A DNA stretch of 64,000 bases, taken from contig JANNBJ010000133.1 in NCBI GenBank assembly GCA_031385325.1, positions 1 to 64,000 of the forward strand. Direction: 5' to 3'. Both the position numbers and the translations under genes were made by a program. The stretch comes from SYFY01 sp031385325 (GTDB lineage: Bacteria > Pseudomonadota > Gammaproteobacteria > Pseudomonadales > Azotimanducaceae). Shown in pieces: positions 35,964 to 44,705 of this stretch; position 1 is the stretch's first letter, and the number at the start of each line of letters is the position of its first letter. Below the pieces are notes generated by a model. It saw only the letters and a list, made by a program, of their open reading frames with translations, did no database searches and was not told the origin of the DNA.

Positions 35964-37376
35964 CTAGTCGGGGACCCGAAGTGCGAGGAATACCGAACTA
36001 CCCTTCCTCGAAACCAGCACCGGGACCGATTTGCCTTTTGGCAAGCCAGCCACGGCAGCCTGGAAATCATCGATCGACGCAATGACTGCGTTGTTCAGGC
36101 GGAGAATGATGTCTCCTGGCTGGATTCCTGCGGCCTCGGCCACACCATCAACTGTCGTGACTTGCACGCCATGTTCGATTCCCAACTGTTCCCGGGTAGC
36201 TTCATCCACACTCTCAACCGCAAGGCCGATGGCGTTCGTTTCTGTGGCACCGCTTGCAGCGGCTACCTCGCCGCTCTCGTTGGTAAGCTCGCCGACCTTC
36301 AGGTTCAGCACTTTGCGCTCACCTGCTCGTACGATATCAAGCTTGGCCATGGAACCGGCTGCGACCCGACCCACGTAGTGCGGCAGTTCCGCCGATCGTT
36401 CGATGGAATGCCCATTGAACGCGGTGATGATGTCGCCTTCGAGCACACCACCTTTGCCGGCCGGTCCGTCTTCCAGAACTTTGGCGACTAGTGCGCCGTG
36501 CGGTCGATCGAGGCCAAAAGACTCGGCCAGATCACGATTCACTTCCTGGATGACAACACCAAGCCAGCCTCGACTGACCTTGCCGTTATCGCGTAGTTGT
36601 TGAACCACTTCCATGACGACGTCGATGGGAATCGCAAATGAGACGCCCATGAATCCACCAGAGTTCGAGTAGATCTGGGAGTTGATGCCGACCACTTCGC
36701 CAGCCAGATTGAAGAGGGGACCACCACTGTTGCCAGGGTTGATCGCTACATCGGTCTGGATAAACGGCACGTAATTTTCGTTGTTTGCAGTCGGCAGACT
36801 GCGTCCCTTGGCACTGACGATTCCAGCCGTGACCGAATAATCGAACCCGAACGGGGAACCGATGGCGAGCACCCATTCACCCACCTTCAGCGTTTCGGAC
36901 TTGCCAAGCCGAACCACCGGCAGATCCTTGCCATCAACTTTAAGCAGCGCCAGGTCAGAGCGTTGATCGCTGCCGACGATGGTTGCGTCGAGTTCGCGTC
37001 GGTCGCTCAGTCGGACTTTGACCGAGTCTGCCTGTTCAACGACGTGATAGTTGGTCAGTACGTAGCCATCTTTCGAAATGATGAACCCGGAGCCGAGCGA
37101 GCGAGCTTCCCGGTCCGGACGCGGAAACTGATCGGGCGGGAAGAAGCGGCGGAAAAACTCCTCCATCTCTCGTTCTCGACCGGCACCCTGGTTTTCGACC
37201 TGCTTGCGCTCACTGGAAATGTTGACGACGGCCGGTGAGTTTTCTTCCACCATTTTTGTGAAGTCCGGCAGACCTTCCACCGCCATCAGCGGCGCAGCAC
37301 CGAACAACGCCACAAGAACACCTACCACCCTCAATTTTCTGAACATTGTCTTAAGTTTTCCTGATTCACTCATCAT
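35964..37376 (-). CDS. mucD: periplasmic serine protease/chaperone MucD (DegP/DegQ family)
   Basis: MucD degrades or refolds damaged periplasmic proteins. A signal peptide ends around MAVEG (residues 31-35). The trypsin-like domain has His111 (TNYHVV), Asp141 (RSDLALLK) and Ser217 (GNSGGPL). Two PDZ domains lie at about 270-360 and 375-465. The ATG at 37376 overlaps rseC by 11 nt; an ATG ten codons in (37346) fits the signal peptide better, so the exact start is uncertain. It belongs to the rpoE cluster and is followed by lepA. Confidence 0.93.
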   Translation of the reverse strand: MMSESGKLKTMFRKLRVVGVLVALFGAAPLMAVEGLPDFTKMVEENSPAVVNISSERKQVENQGAGREREMEEFFRRFFPPDQFPRPDREARSLGSGFIISKDGYVLTNYHVVEQADSVKVRLSDRRELDATIVGSDQRSDLALLKVDGKDLPVVRLGKSETLKVGEWVLAIGSPFGFDYSVTAGIVSAKGRSLPTANNENYVPFIQTDVAINPGNSGGPLFNLAGEVVGINSQIYSNSGGFMGVSFAIPIDVVMEVVQQLRDNGKVSRGWLGVVIQEVNRDLAESFGLDRPHGALVAKVLEDGPAGKGGVLEGDIITAFNGHSIERSAELPHYVGRVAAGSMAKLDIVRAGERKVLNLKVGELTNESGEVAAASGATETNAIGLAVESVDEATREQLGIEHGVQVTTVDGVAEAAGIQPGDIILRLNNAVIASIDDFQAAVAGLPKGKSVPVLVSRKGSSVFLALRVPD

Positions 37377-37785
37377 GATTGAAAGGCTGAAAGGAAATTT
37401 CAGGTGCCTTGCCCGATATGCGGACTACCGCTGACAAGCTCGCCAGCAGCATCCCGCCAACAACGCCTGCGAGCACCAGAATGGATGCCATGCTATCAGG
37501 GAATTGCGCGACGGTACTCACACCAACCGCCACCAGAAGGCCAGCAACTGGCGGGCCGTAGACGCGCAACGACGTTCTCGACAGCTCACGCCGACTCCAG
37601 GTGAGAACCACTGGTTGACCCACGCACTCAACGAGCGAAGTCGGTGACACAACAAGCTCTCGAACACGATAACGCTGACAGGATGCATTGCATGTCGCGC
37701 ACTGTGCTTGATTCAACCTGAACACCAGCTGACCACTACCGTCAGTGGTCAGCTCGCCGACCCGGACAAGAGACTCTATGGTCAC
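37366..37785 (-). CDS. rseC: RseC/MucC family membrane protein
   Basis: RseC/MucC proteins are inner-membrane proteins of the sigma-E cluster, also linked to the Rsx/SoxR-reducing system. The N-terminal cytoplasmic part contains the cysteine cluster QAQCATCNASC (about 27-37), followed by two membrane helices (about 77-95 and 102-122). 139 residues is typical. GTG start in GTGA overlap with the anti-sigma gene; mucD overlaps its end. Confidence 0.87.
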   Translation of the reverse strand: MTIESLVRVGELTTDGSGQLVFRLNQAQCATCNASCQRYRVRELVVSPTSLVECVGQPVVLTWSRRELSRTSLRVYGPPVAGLLVAVGVSTVAQFPDSMASILVLAGVVGGMLLASLSAVVRISGKAPEISFQPFNHDE

Positions 37786-38702
37786 TTGGCCAGGGAAATG
37801 CTGCCAAGCAGCCGACGTGCAGCGGGTGGCGGCAGTTCACCGACCACCGTGGCCAAGTGGCGCGCCGCGCCATGCCCTTCATCACCAAGCAGTCGCTCAA
37901 CCACCCAGTTGTTGCCAGCATGGGACTCAGCCGGATTCGGGATCGTTGCCGGCACTGCCTCGATCACCAGCGAAAACGTCTGGTTGCCGTTTCCGTATCG
38001 CTGTATCAAGCCCTCAGCAGATGCGGAGGCCAATGACTCGGATTCCAGAATCTCGAACCCGGAAGGAATCCACGCGACGTTCCATGCAGACCGCTGGTTC
38101 GCGATGGTGGCTTCGCCCTGCGGACGAGCCACGTGCTCAGCGGCAGAAACGTGAACCTTGAGCCAACGTTCATGTCGTTGCCGTCGCACTTGATCCAGCG
38201 TCGACAACTCGGGAATCTCATTGGCTGAAATCAGTGGATCCACATCGGGCGAACTGGTTACTGGCGTCGTCAGCGAAGGCAGTGTCTGTTGGGCGACATC
38301 GCCGACCCCCGAGGTCCCGACACTACCAGGCAGCATTTTGCCGACCCCAAAATAAACCGCCAGGACAGCACCAAACGCAGCCACAAATGCCGCCGCACGT
38401 GGTTTCCAGAAGGAACGCGTGACGGGCGCAATCGTCGCGGCGACGTGCTCTTGGTCATCGTCAACCGCGCTCTCTACATCGAGGTCCATCGTCGCACGAA
38501 CCCGTTTTTGAAGTTGCACGCGCTGCGCGACCGTTCGAGCATCTGCATCACCTCGCATGATCGACTGAATGAGTTGATATCGCTCAAAGGTCTCGCGCAG
38601 CGACTCATCTCGACCGGCCTCATCGAGAACACGCCGCAGCTCGAACTCATCCGCTTCATTATCCAGCGCCGCTGAGAGCGCTTCTTTCAACTGTTCCGAC
38701 AT
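37782..38702 (-). CDS. rseA: anti-sigma-E factor: RseA/MucA fused to an RseB/MucB C-terminal domain
   Basis: The N-terminal 70 residues are a cytoplasmic RseA/MucA domain that would bind RpoE (LSAALDNEADEFELRRVLDE). One membrane helix lies at about 103-121. The periplasmic part first resembles the MucA tail (QRHERWLKVHVSAAEH, about 175-190). It then continues into a domain that normally belongs to the separate protein RseB/MucB: AWNVAWIPSGFEILES, GNQTFSLVIEAV and LATVVGELPPPAARRLLGSI (about 206-303). Standard MucA is about 195 residues; this is 306. The large N-terminal lipid-sensing domain of RseB is absent and no separate rseB exists in the cluster. ATG with GGAAG seven bases upstream; a sigma-E promoter lies about 110 nt before it. 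Confidence 0.88.
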   Translation of the reverse strand: MSEQLKEALSAALDNEADEFELRRVLDEAGRDESLRETFERYQLIQSIMRGDADARTVAQRVQLQKRVRATMDLDVESAVDDDQEHVAATIAPVTRSFWKPRAAAFVAAFGAVLAVYFGVGKMLPGSVGTSGVGDVAQQTLPSLTTPVTSSPDVDPLISANEIPELSTLDQVRRQRHERWLKVHVSAAEHVARPQGEATIANQRSAWNVAWIPSGFEILESESLASASAEGLIQRYGNGNQTFSLVIEAVPATIPNPAESHAGNNWVVERLLGDEGHGAARHLATVVGELPPPAARRLLGSISLAK

Positions 38703-38813
38703 GGAGGTGCTTCCGAATTGGCTGAATCAACCCAAGTCAATTCACGGTCTTATTGGCGCGATACGGGCTCGCGCAGGTCTAACGCGGCTAACGGTCGTGT
38801 GCCCTGTTGTCTC

Positions 38814-38841
38814 TTTGAGCCCGCGATGGCCGACAAGTTCC
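38814..38841 (-). promoter_or_regulatory. sigma-E (RpoE/AlgU)-type promoter for the anti-sigma gene
   Basis: On the minus strand GGAACTT (38835-38841) is followed after 16 nt by TCAAA (38814-38818). This is a full match to the sigma-E -35 and a good match to its -10. It lies in the unusually long 212-nt gap between rpoE and the rseA fusion gene, about 110 nt before the start codon, so the anti-sigma factor, rseC and mucD could be transcribed by sigma-E independently of rpoE. Confidence 0.7.
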
Positions 38842-38914
38842 CAATCAGCCGGAAAGTGCTGCAACTGTGTGATGCCGCTCACAAAAACCCCGGCCCAATC
38901 AATGATCCGTCGCT

Positions 38915-39505
38915 TCACCCCCGGGTTCCCCGTCGCCCGAGGAACGGACGAATCCGCTCGTCGATGAACTCACGGGCACGAAAAATTCTCGAGCGTACCG
39001 TTCCCACGGGACACTCCATCACGCTCGCGATCTCTTCATAGGACAACCCATCGAACTCACAGAGGCTCACTGCTGAACGCAGATCCTCCGGGAGATCATG
39101 GACAGCCGCAAAGATGGCCTTTTGCAGTTCATCCCGAGCCAGCAAAGATTCCGGATCATCCAGATCCTGCAACTGGTCAGGCGTGGCTCCGGCACCTTCG
39201 TCACCGACATCAAAATCCAGATTCGGTGGCCGGCGGTCACGGGCGACCAGATGATTCTTCGCGCAATTCACGGCAATGCGATACAACCAGGTGTAGAACT
39301 GGCTGTCGCCGCGGAATTGCGGCAGCGCTCGCCAGGCCTTGATGAAAGCTTCTTGCGCCACATCGAGCGCCTCGTCCGGGTCACGCACATAACGACCCAC
39401 CAGAGCGTGGATCTTGTGCTGATAACGAGTGAACAGCAGATCAAAGGCGACGCGGTCCCCTTTTTTTACCCGACGCACCAGTTCCTTGTCCGTTTCCTGC
39501 GCCAC
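38915..39505 (-). CDS. rpoE: sigma factor RpoE/AlgU (ECF, envelope stress)
   Basis: This extracytoplasmic-function sigma factor directs transcription of envelope-repair genes. Region 2 contains FDLLFTRYQHKIHALVGRY and DVAQEAFIKAWRAL; region 4 contains LPEDLRSAVSLCEFDGLSYE and VGTVRSRIFRAREFI. 196 residues, close to E. coli RpoE. GTG start. It is divergent from nadB, as in E. coli. The 212-nt gap downstream is longer than usual and holds the promoter described separately. No sigma-E promoter was found upstream of rpoE itself. Confidence 0.95.
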   Translation of the reverse strand: MAQETDKELVRRVKKGDRVAFDLLFTRYQHKIHALVGRYVRDPDEALDVAQEAFIKAWRALPQFRGDSQFYTWLYRIAVNCAKNHLVARDRRPPNLDFDVGDEGAGATPDQLQDLDDPESLLARDELQKAIFAAVHDLPEDLRSAVSLCEFDGLSYEEIASVMECPVGTVRSRIFRAREFIDERIRPFLGRRGTRG

Positions 39506-39723
39506 GCTTGTTTTGCCTTTCGGTTCGCTGTCCGGTCGAGAGTGGCCTGCGCGAACACCGGATTGATCATTCCTGCTCAGACCGCCAGGCAGTTAGCTGC
39601 CAGAACTACCGGCCTCATTCAACCGGCCAATCTCATGACAGAACATCCCACGCACTCGACGATATTCTGCCGTCCGGAGGATCGATATACTAGCCATCCA
39701 TTGGACCGAACCCGGCAAACTTC

Positions 39724-41340
39724 ATGAACCAGCGTTTCTCCACCGATATCCTCATCATCGGCGGCGGCGCGGCCGGTCTGTCTGCGGCATTGCATCTGGC
39801 GCCACATGCCAGGGTTACTGTGCTGTGCAAAGGCGACATCGAGTCGGGCTCATCCCACTGGGCACAGGGTGGTGTCGCGGCAGTCATCTCGGACGAAGAC
39901 AGCGCCGAATCGCACATCGAAGACACTTTGCGTGCAGGCGCGGGATTGTGTGACCGCAACGCAGTCGAGTTTACCGTTCGCAATGCCAGAGCTGCCATCC
40001 AGTCGTTGATTGAATGGGGCGTGCAGTTCGATACCGAGGACAACGGCTGGCACTTGACCCGGGAAGGTGGGCATTCGTTTCGCCGCATCCTGCATGTCGC
40101 TGACGCCACCGGCAAAGCCATCACCAGGACACTCACACAACGGGTGCTGGACCACGAGAACATCCAGTTCTTCAACGACCGCATCGCCATCGACATCATC
40201 AACCAGTCCCGGCTGGGTCGATATGCCAGCCGATGTGCCGGTGCCTATGTACTGAATCGAACCACGGGTCATGTGGAAGTCTTCCAGGCGCGTTTTGTGA
40301 TTCTGGCCACCGGTGGCGCGAGCAAGGTCTACCTCTACACGAGTAACCCGGACAGCTCGACCGGCGATGGTATCGCCATGGCCTGGCGAGCCGGGTGTCG
40401 TGTGGCCAACATGGAGTTCAACCAGTTTCACCCGACCTGTCTGTTCCATCCGCACGCAAAATCATTCCTGATCTCCGAGGCGGTGCGCGGATAGGGTGGT
40501 GTACTTCGACTCAAGGACGGTCGCCGTTTCATGGATCGCTTTCACGAGCTTGGCGAACTTGCCCCCAGGGACATCGTCGCCCGGGCCATTGACCACGAAA
40601 TGAAACGCACCGGCGCCGACTGTGTCTACCTGGATATCAGTCACCGAACCCCCGAATTCATCCGCAGTCACTTTCCGACCATCGCCTCGCGCTGCCTCGA
40701 ATTTGGCATCGACATCACCCGCGACCCCATCCCGGTGGTACCGGCTGCGCACTACACATGCGGCGGAGTTGTCGTCGACGAAAGCGGGGCGACGGACGTC
40801 CCGGCACTGTTTGCAATCGGCGAAGTCAGCTGTACGGGCCTGCATGGTGCCAACCGTCTCGCCAGTAACTCGCTGCTGGAGTGCCTGGTTTATGCCCGTT
40901 CCTGTGCCGACCGAATCATCGCGCGGCTCAATGAGCCGGAAGAGAGGATCCGCATACCCCACTGGGATGAAAGTCAGGTTGTGGACTCAGACGAAGATGT
41001 GGTGATCGCCCACAACTGGGAGGAACTCAGACGATTCATGTGGGACTACGTCGGCATCGTCCGCACCAGCAAGCGCCTCGAACGAGCCCAGCGCCGACTT
41101 GATCTGCTGAAACAGGAAATCAACGAGTACTATCGACACTACCGGGTTTCCAACGACCTGATCGAGCTGCGTAATCTGGTCACCGTCGCAGAACTCATCG
41201 TTCGCTGCGCGGCCGGTCGCCGCGAAAGTCGCGGGCTGCATTACAATCTCGACTATCCGGACCTTCTCCCCGGTAGCCAGGACACCATCCTGTTTCCCGG
41301 ATCGATGGAGCATCTGAACGTCTTGCGGCCAGCAGGATGA
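39724..41340 (+). pseudogene. nadB: L-aspartate oxidase with an internal amber codon
   Basis: NadB oxidises L-aspartate to iminoaspartate, the first step of NAD synthesis. The frame is complete and collinear with the E. coli enzyme except for one TAG at 40492-40494 (codon 257). Before it: FAD-binding GGGAAGLSAALHL, HWAQGGVAAVIS, LTREGGHSFRRILH, EFNQFHPTCLFHP. After it, in the same frame: GELAPRDIVARAIDHEMKR, VPAAHYTCGGVVVD and GLHGANRLASNSLLECL. The stop falls in the conserved EA(L/V)RGEG, where GAG (Glu) is expected, so a single G-to-T change explains it. Total length (538 codons) equals the family. Without suppression the product would stop at 256 residues and lack the catalytic C-terminal part. 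A sequencing error cannot be excluded. Confidence 0.9.
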
Positions 41341-41403
41341 CGCAGTCGCCAACATTCGCGCCTCAAGTGTCCTGGTGTTTGAAACGGATTGTTTCCCGCC
41401 TTG

Positions 41404-41733
41404 TTATAACAATCCCTCTACCTGCTGCTTGAGAACGCGCCGCAGGCGTGAATACTCCGCCGCGGGCAGCTCATCCCTGCACACCAGTACCAATCGGCCA
41501 TTCCACTCACGAACCACAACTGTGGCCGTGTACAACCAGATTTCGCGAACCTCGGCGAGCGGAATGTTGATCACCTGACGCGTCCAGCGTGGCCAGGTCG
41601 CACTCCCCCAAAGCATCAGGAGCCCTGCCCCGGCATCACCGAACCAGACCGTTGCGCCTGCCACCAGCAACATGGTCAGAAACAGATGCCCGCATCGACG
41701 ATAGCGGCCGTTAACAACCTCGCAAGTCAACAC
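41404..41733 (-). CDS. YgfX/CptA family membrane protein
   Basis: A 109-residue protein with a hydrophobic N-terminal part (about 15-45, two short membrane segments) and a basic C-terminal part. Sequence match alone is weak; the call relies on its place directly downstream of sdhE (9-nt gap), where ygfX (cptA) is found in gammaproteobacteria. In E. coli the YgfX protein was reported as a toxin acting on cytoskeletal proteins, but that activity is disputed and cannot be read here. GTG start. Convergent with nadB. Confidence 0.65.
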   Translation of the reverse strand: MLTCEVVNGRYRRCGHLFLTMLLVAGATVWFGDAGAGLLMLWGSATWPRWTRQVINIPLAEVREIWLYTATVVVREWNGRLVLVCRDELPAAEYSRLRRVLKQQVEGLL

Positions 41734-41742
41734 AGAACCGCA

Positions 41743-42021
41743 TCACTTCGACGCAGGCATCGCGCCAAAGTCGATAATGCGTTGCACCAGGGCCACCATA
41801 GCCGGATCTTCCGGTACTTCCCGGCCCTGCATCCAGTCGAAGATTTCCCAGTCTTCACGTTCAAGCAGTTCGACATACAGCGCCTTTTCGTCATCGCTCA
41901 AAGATGGAAAGCACTGACTGACGAATGGCAACAGACGGAACTCAAGCTCGAGCATGCCTCGACGGCTCCGCCAGTAAACTCGATGATGGTGTTCATCTGT
42001 TCGATCCGAATGGTTAGGCAT
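41743..42021 (-). CDS. sdhE: FAD assembly factor SdhE
   Basis: SdhE (YgfY, CptB) helps attach FAD covalently to succinate dehydrogenase and fumarate reductase. The essential RGxxE motif is in WRSRRGMLELEFRLLPF (about 17-33), and the conserved SDDEKALYVELLEREDWEIFDW-type helix follows. 92 residues is typical. It is divergent from ygfZ, 63 nt away, as in E. coli. Confidence 0.93.
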   Translation of the reverse strand: MPNHSDRTDEHHHRVYWRSRRGMLELEFRLLPFVSQCFPSLSDDEKALYVELLEREDWEIFDWMQGREVPEDPAMVALVQRIIDFGAMPASK

Positions 42022-42084
42022 CGATTCACCTTAACGCTAAACTGCGGCGTGCATCATAGACAAAGTCCCGGGGCACGGTGAGCC

Positions 42085-42840
42085 ATGACTGATCTTCAAT
42101 TCGCCACAGATCTCACTGTCCTTCGCTTCGAAGGCGCGGATGCGGCTCGATTCCTGCAAGGCTATCTGACCTGTAACACCGAGCTGCTTGAGCCTGAAGC
42201 CTGGTTACCCACCGCACTGTGCAATCTTCAGGGGCGGGTTATCAGCAGTGGCTGGGCACGGGGTGGTGTCAGCGCCATCGACCTCCTGGTACACACAAGT
42301 CTCGCTACCACCACGCTTGGATTTCTCGCCCCATATCAGCGCTTCTCGCGGACCAAAGCAAAAGCTCCCGATGGTGTCACCGTAACAGCCATGTCCTCGG
42401 CGACGCCTCCGGATCAAATCCACTTCCAGATCAACGACGCTGTCCGTTCGACACTGACTGGCAACGATCAATTCCTGGCCATTCTCAACGTTCTGAGACA
42501 TGTGTTGATTACCTCGCAAACCAGCGCCGAATTTCTCCCCCAGGCCTTGGGTCTGGTCGACGTTGGTGCAGTGGCTTTCGACAAGGGGTGTTATCTCGGC
42601 CAGGAGGTCGTGGCGCGCGCCGAGCATCGTGGCAACGTCAAGAAGAACCTCGTGCTGGCCTATGCAGACAAACCGCTCCACGCACAACTGATGGACGACC
42701 TGCTGGATGGCAGTAACACCCGAGCAGGCAAAGTGGTACAACTCGCTTCCCATTCCGCGCTGATCGTGGCCAATCGGGAACTCGACCTGTCGGCTGCTTA
42801 TCGGCTTGGCGAGAACTCCGTCACATTGGCGCGTGACTGA
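42085..42840 (+). CDS. ygfZ: YgfZ, folate-binding iron-sulfur cluster repair protein
   Basis: YgfZ is a tetrahydrofolate-binding relative of GcvT that helps synthesis or repair of certain iron-sulfur enzymes. The family motif with its key cysteine is KGCYLGQEVVARAEHRG (about 169-185; most members have KGCYTGQE). The N-terminal segment FLQGYLTCNTELL is also conserved. 251 residues is shorter than E. coli (326) but common outside enterics. ATG with GGTGAG just upstream. Confidence 0.88.
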   Translation: MTDLQFATDLTVLRFEGADAARFLQGYLTCNTELLEPEAWLPTALCNLQGRVISSGWARGGVSAIDLLVHTSLATTTLGFLAPYQRFSRTKAKAPDGVTVTAMSSATPPDQIHFQINDAVRSTLTGNDQFLAILNVLRHVLITSQTSAEFLPQALGLVDVGAVAFDKGCYLGQEVVARAEHRGNVKKNLVLAYADKPLHAQLMDDLLDGSNTRAGKVVQLASHSALIVANRELDLSAAYRLGENSVTLARD

Positions 42841-42945
42841 ACAGCCGGCTGAATTGAACGGTTGAATGGAAAGGTTTAATAGAAAGGTCAGCCGGCCAAT
42901 TCTGCAGGGCTGTCTATACTCCACAAAGAATTCCTGGAGTCCGGC

Positions 42946-43782
42946 ATGTCGAATCTTGCGCAAACCATCGAACTGGAACTGGCCGCCGCAGCGGAGAAAG
43001 ATCAACTCGATCTGCCAACGTTGCCAGAAGTCGCGCTGCGCATCCGTGATACGGCGTCGAATCGGAATGTATCCGGGGCAGCGCTTGCGGGTGTGATCTC
43101 GGAAGACCCGGCGTTATCCGCTCAGTTGTTACGGATGGCCAATTCTTCGTTGTTCAGGGCATCCCGACCCATTGAAGACCTGCAGACTGCGATCACTCGC
43201 ATGGGGGTGGAGTACACCGCGAACCTGGCAACCGGCTTAGCCATGCAGGGCATGTTCCAATCAACTTCAGAAATGATCGACCGAAAACTGCGTGAGACAT
43301 GGACGCAGGCGACGGATGTGGCCGCGATCTGCGGTGTGCTGGCTCGCAGCTTCACCGATCTGCCTGCTGATCAGGCGACCCTGGCTGGTCTTACTCATAG
43401 CATAGGCGTACTGCCGATTCTGGCGTGGGCGGAAGAACACGACGACTTGATCGAGGACGAACAGATTCTCGATCGCGTGGTCGAAAGTGCTCGTGGTTCG
43501 ATTGGCACAATGATCCTGACACGCTGGAATTTTCCCGCCGAAATGGCGTGCATTCCCTCGCTGTTGCGACGTTATGACCGAAAGGTTGCCGATACCGACT
43601 TCGTCGACATCGTTCAGATCGCCGAACTCCAATCAGTCATCGGCAGCGAGCACCCACTCAACGATATGGACTGGTCCACCGTCACGGCCTTCACCCGAAT
43701 CGGTCTGGATGCAGACAACGCGCGCGAAACACTGGATTCATTCCGCGACGCGTTCCAGATGGCGCGTGACATCTATCGCTGA
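42946..43782 (+). CDS. HDOD domain protein (putative signal transduction)
   Basis: HDOD domains are non-catalytic relatives of HD phosphohydrolases found in signalling proteins. The domain occupies most of the 278 residues: LPTLPEVALRIRD at about 25-37, ISEDPALSAQLLRMANSSLF at about 51-70 and the helical core after it. No receiver, GGDEF or EAL domain is attached, so partner and output are unknown. ATG with GGAG six bases upstream. The 105 nt before it hold a 10-bp palindrome (CAGCCGGCTG) and a TATACT, possibly its promoter. Its end overlaps the convergent mmsB by 10 nt. Confidence 0.85.
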   Translation: MSNLAQTIELELAAAAEKDQLDLPTLPEVALRIRDTASNRNVSGAALAGVISEDPALSAQLLRMANSSLFRASRPIEDLQTAITRMGVEYTANLATGLAMQGMFQSTSEMIDRKLRETWTQATDVAAICGVLARSFTDLPADQATLAGLTHSIGVLPILAWAEEHDDLIEDEQILDRVVESARGSIGTMILTRWNFPAEMACIPSLLRRYDRKVADTDFVDIVQIAELQSVIGSEHPLNDMDWSTVTAFTRIGLDADNARETLDSFRDAFQMARDIYR

Positions 43783-44672
43783 GATCTGAGTTCCGGCGAG
43801 AACAACCACTGAATGCTCGAAAAGTCGAGTTTGCCGGCCTCATTGAGCTGCGCGTGCGTCTGAAAGAGATTGCGCGCCAGCGATCCCATGGGAATGCTTG
43901 CGCCCGATGCCAACGCTGTCTCCAATGCCAGGCCCAGATCCTTGGTCATCAGGTCGGTCAAAAAGCCACCGCTGTATCCGCGACTCGATGCCACCCCGTC
44001 CTGCACACCTGGATAGGGGTTGTAGACGTTCAGGCACCAGTTACCACCAGACGACTTCTGCATGATTTCCGAGAGCTTTTTCGGATCGAGGCCGTTGCGA
44101 ACGCCGAGTGAGAGCGCCTCTGCAGTGCCGGCCATGAGTACCGCCAGTAACATGTTGTTGCACACTTTGGCAATCTGGCCGCTGCCCTGATCGCCAGCGT
44201 GATAGATGTTCGCGCCCATGGCATCGAATAGCGGACGGCCACGCGAAAGCCCAGCATCGCTGCCACCGACAATAAACGTCAGTGTTCCGTTCTGGGCACC
44301 CGCCGTGCCACCAGAAACCGGGGCATCCAGCATCGTGATGCCTCGATCACCCAAGGCGGTCGCGACTCGCCGAGAGGTCGCTGGATCAATCGTGCTGCAA
44401 TCTATCACCAGGGTGTTCTTGTCCAGAACGTCGGCGACTCCGTCCTTGCCCAGATAGAGACCTTCAACGTGTCGACCGGCTGGCAACATGCTGATGAACA
44501 CATCCACGCCGCGGGCTGCATCCTGAGCAGACGAGGCGCCGCTCGCGCCTGAAACGCCACTGATCAACGCAGGCATCAGGTCAAAAACCTTGACCTGAAA
44601 GCCGGCTTTCGAAAGATTCCCGGCCATTGGTCCACCCATGTTCCCCAATCCAACAAACCCTACTGTCGTCAT
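43773..44672 (-). CDS. mmsB: 3-hydroxyisobutyrate dehydrogenase
   Basis: This enzyme oxidises 3-hydroxyisobutyrate to methylmalonate semialdehyde in valine breakdown. The NAD-binding motif GFVGLGNMGGPMAGNL is at the N terminus, the substrate motif DAPVSGGTAGAQNGTL at about 115-130, and the catalytic lysine in GSGQIAKVCNNMLL at about 165-178. 299 residues is typical. GGGGAAG precedes ATG. It follows the hydrolase and hydratase genes, which supply its substrate. Confidence 0.92.
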   Translation of the reverse strand: MTTVGFVGLGNMGGPMAGNLSKAGFQVKVFDLMPALISGVSGASGASSAQDAARGVDVFISMLPAGRHVEGLYLGKDGVADVLDKNTLVIDCSTIDPATSRRVATALGDRGITMLDAPVSGGTAGAQNGTLTFIVGGSDAGLSRGRPLFDAMGANIYHAGDQGSGQIAKVCNNMLLAVLMAGTAEALSLGVRNGLDPKKLSEIMQKSSGGNWCLNVYNPYPGVQDGVASSRGYSGGFLTDLMTKDLGLALETALASGASIPMGSLARNLFQTHAQLNEAGKLDFSSIQWLFSPELRSQR

Positions 44673-44705
44673 AGTCTTCCCCTTGTCTGTCTGATGTCTG
44701 TCAAT

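Noticed and set aside
39724..41340. Recoding of TAG as an amino acid in this organism
   Set aside because: TAG ends gspN, lepA and rplS at the expected C termini, so general recoding does not fit.
40531..41340. Second half of nadB as an independent gene starting at ATG 40531
   Set aside because: It is in the same frame as the first half, lacks the FAD-binding domain, and the family is collinear across the TAG.
41404..42021. sdhE-ygfX as a toxin-antitoxin module
   Set aside because: SdhE is a well-supported flavinylation factor and the place next to ygfZ is its housekeeping locus; the toxin role is disputed and not visible in sequence.
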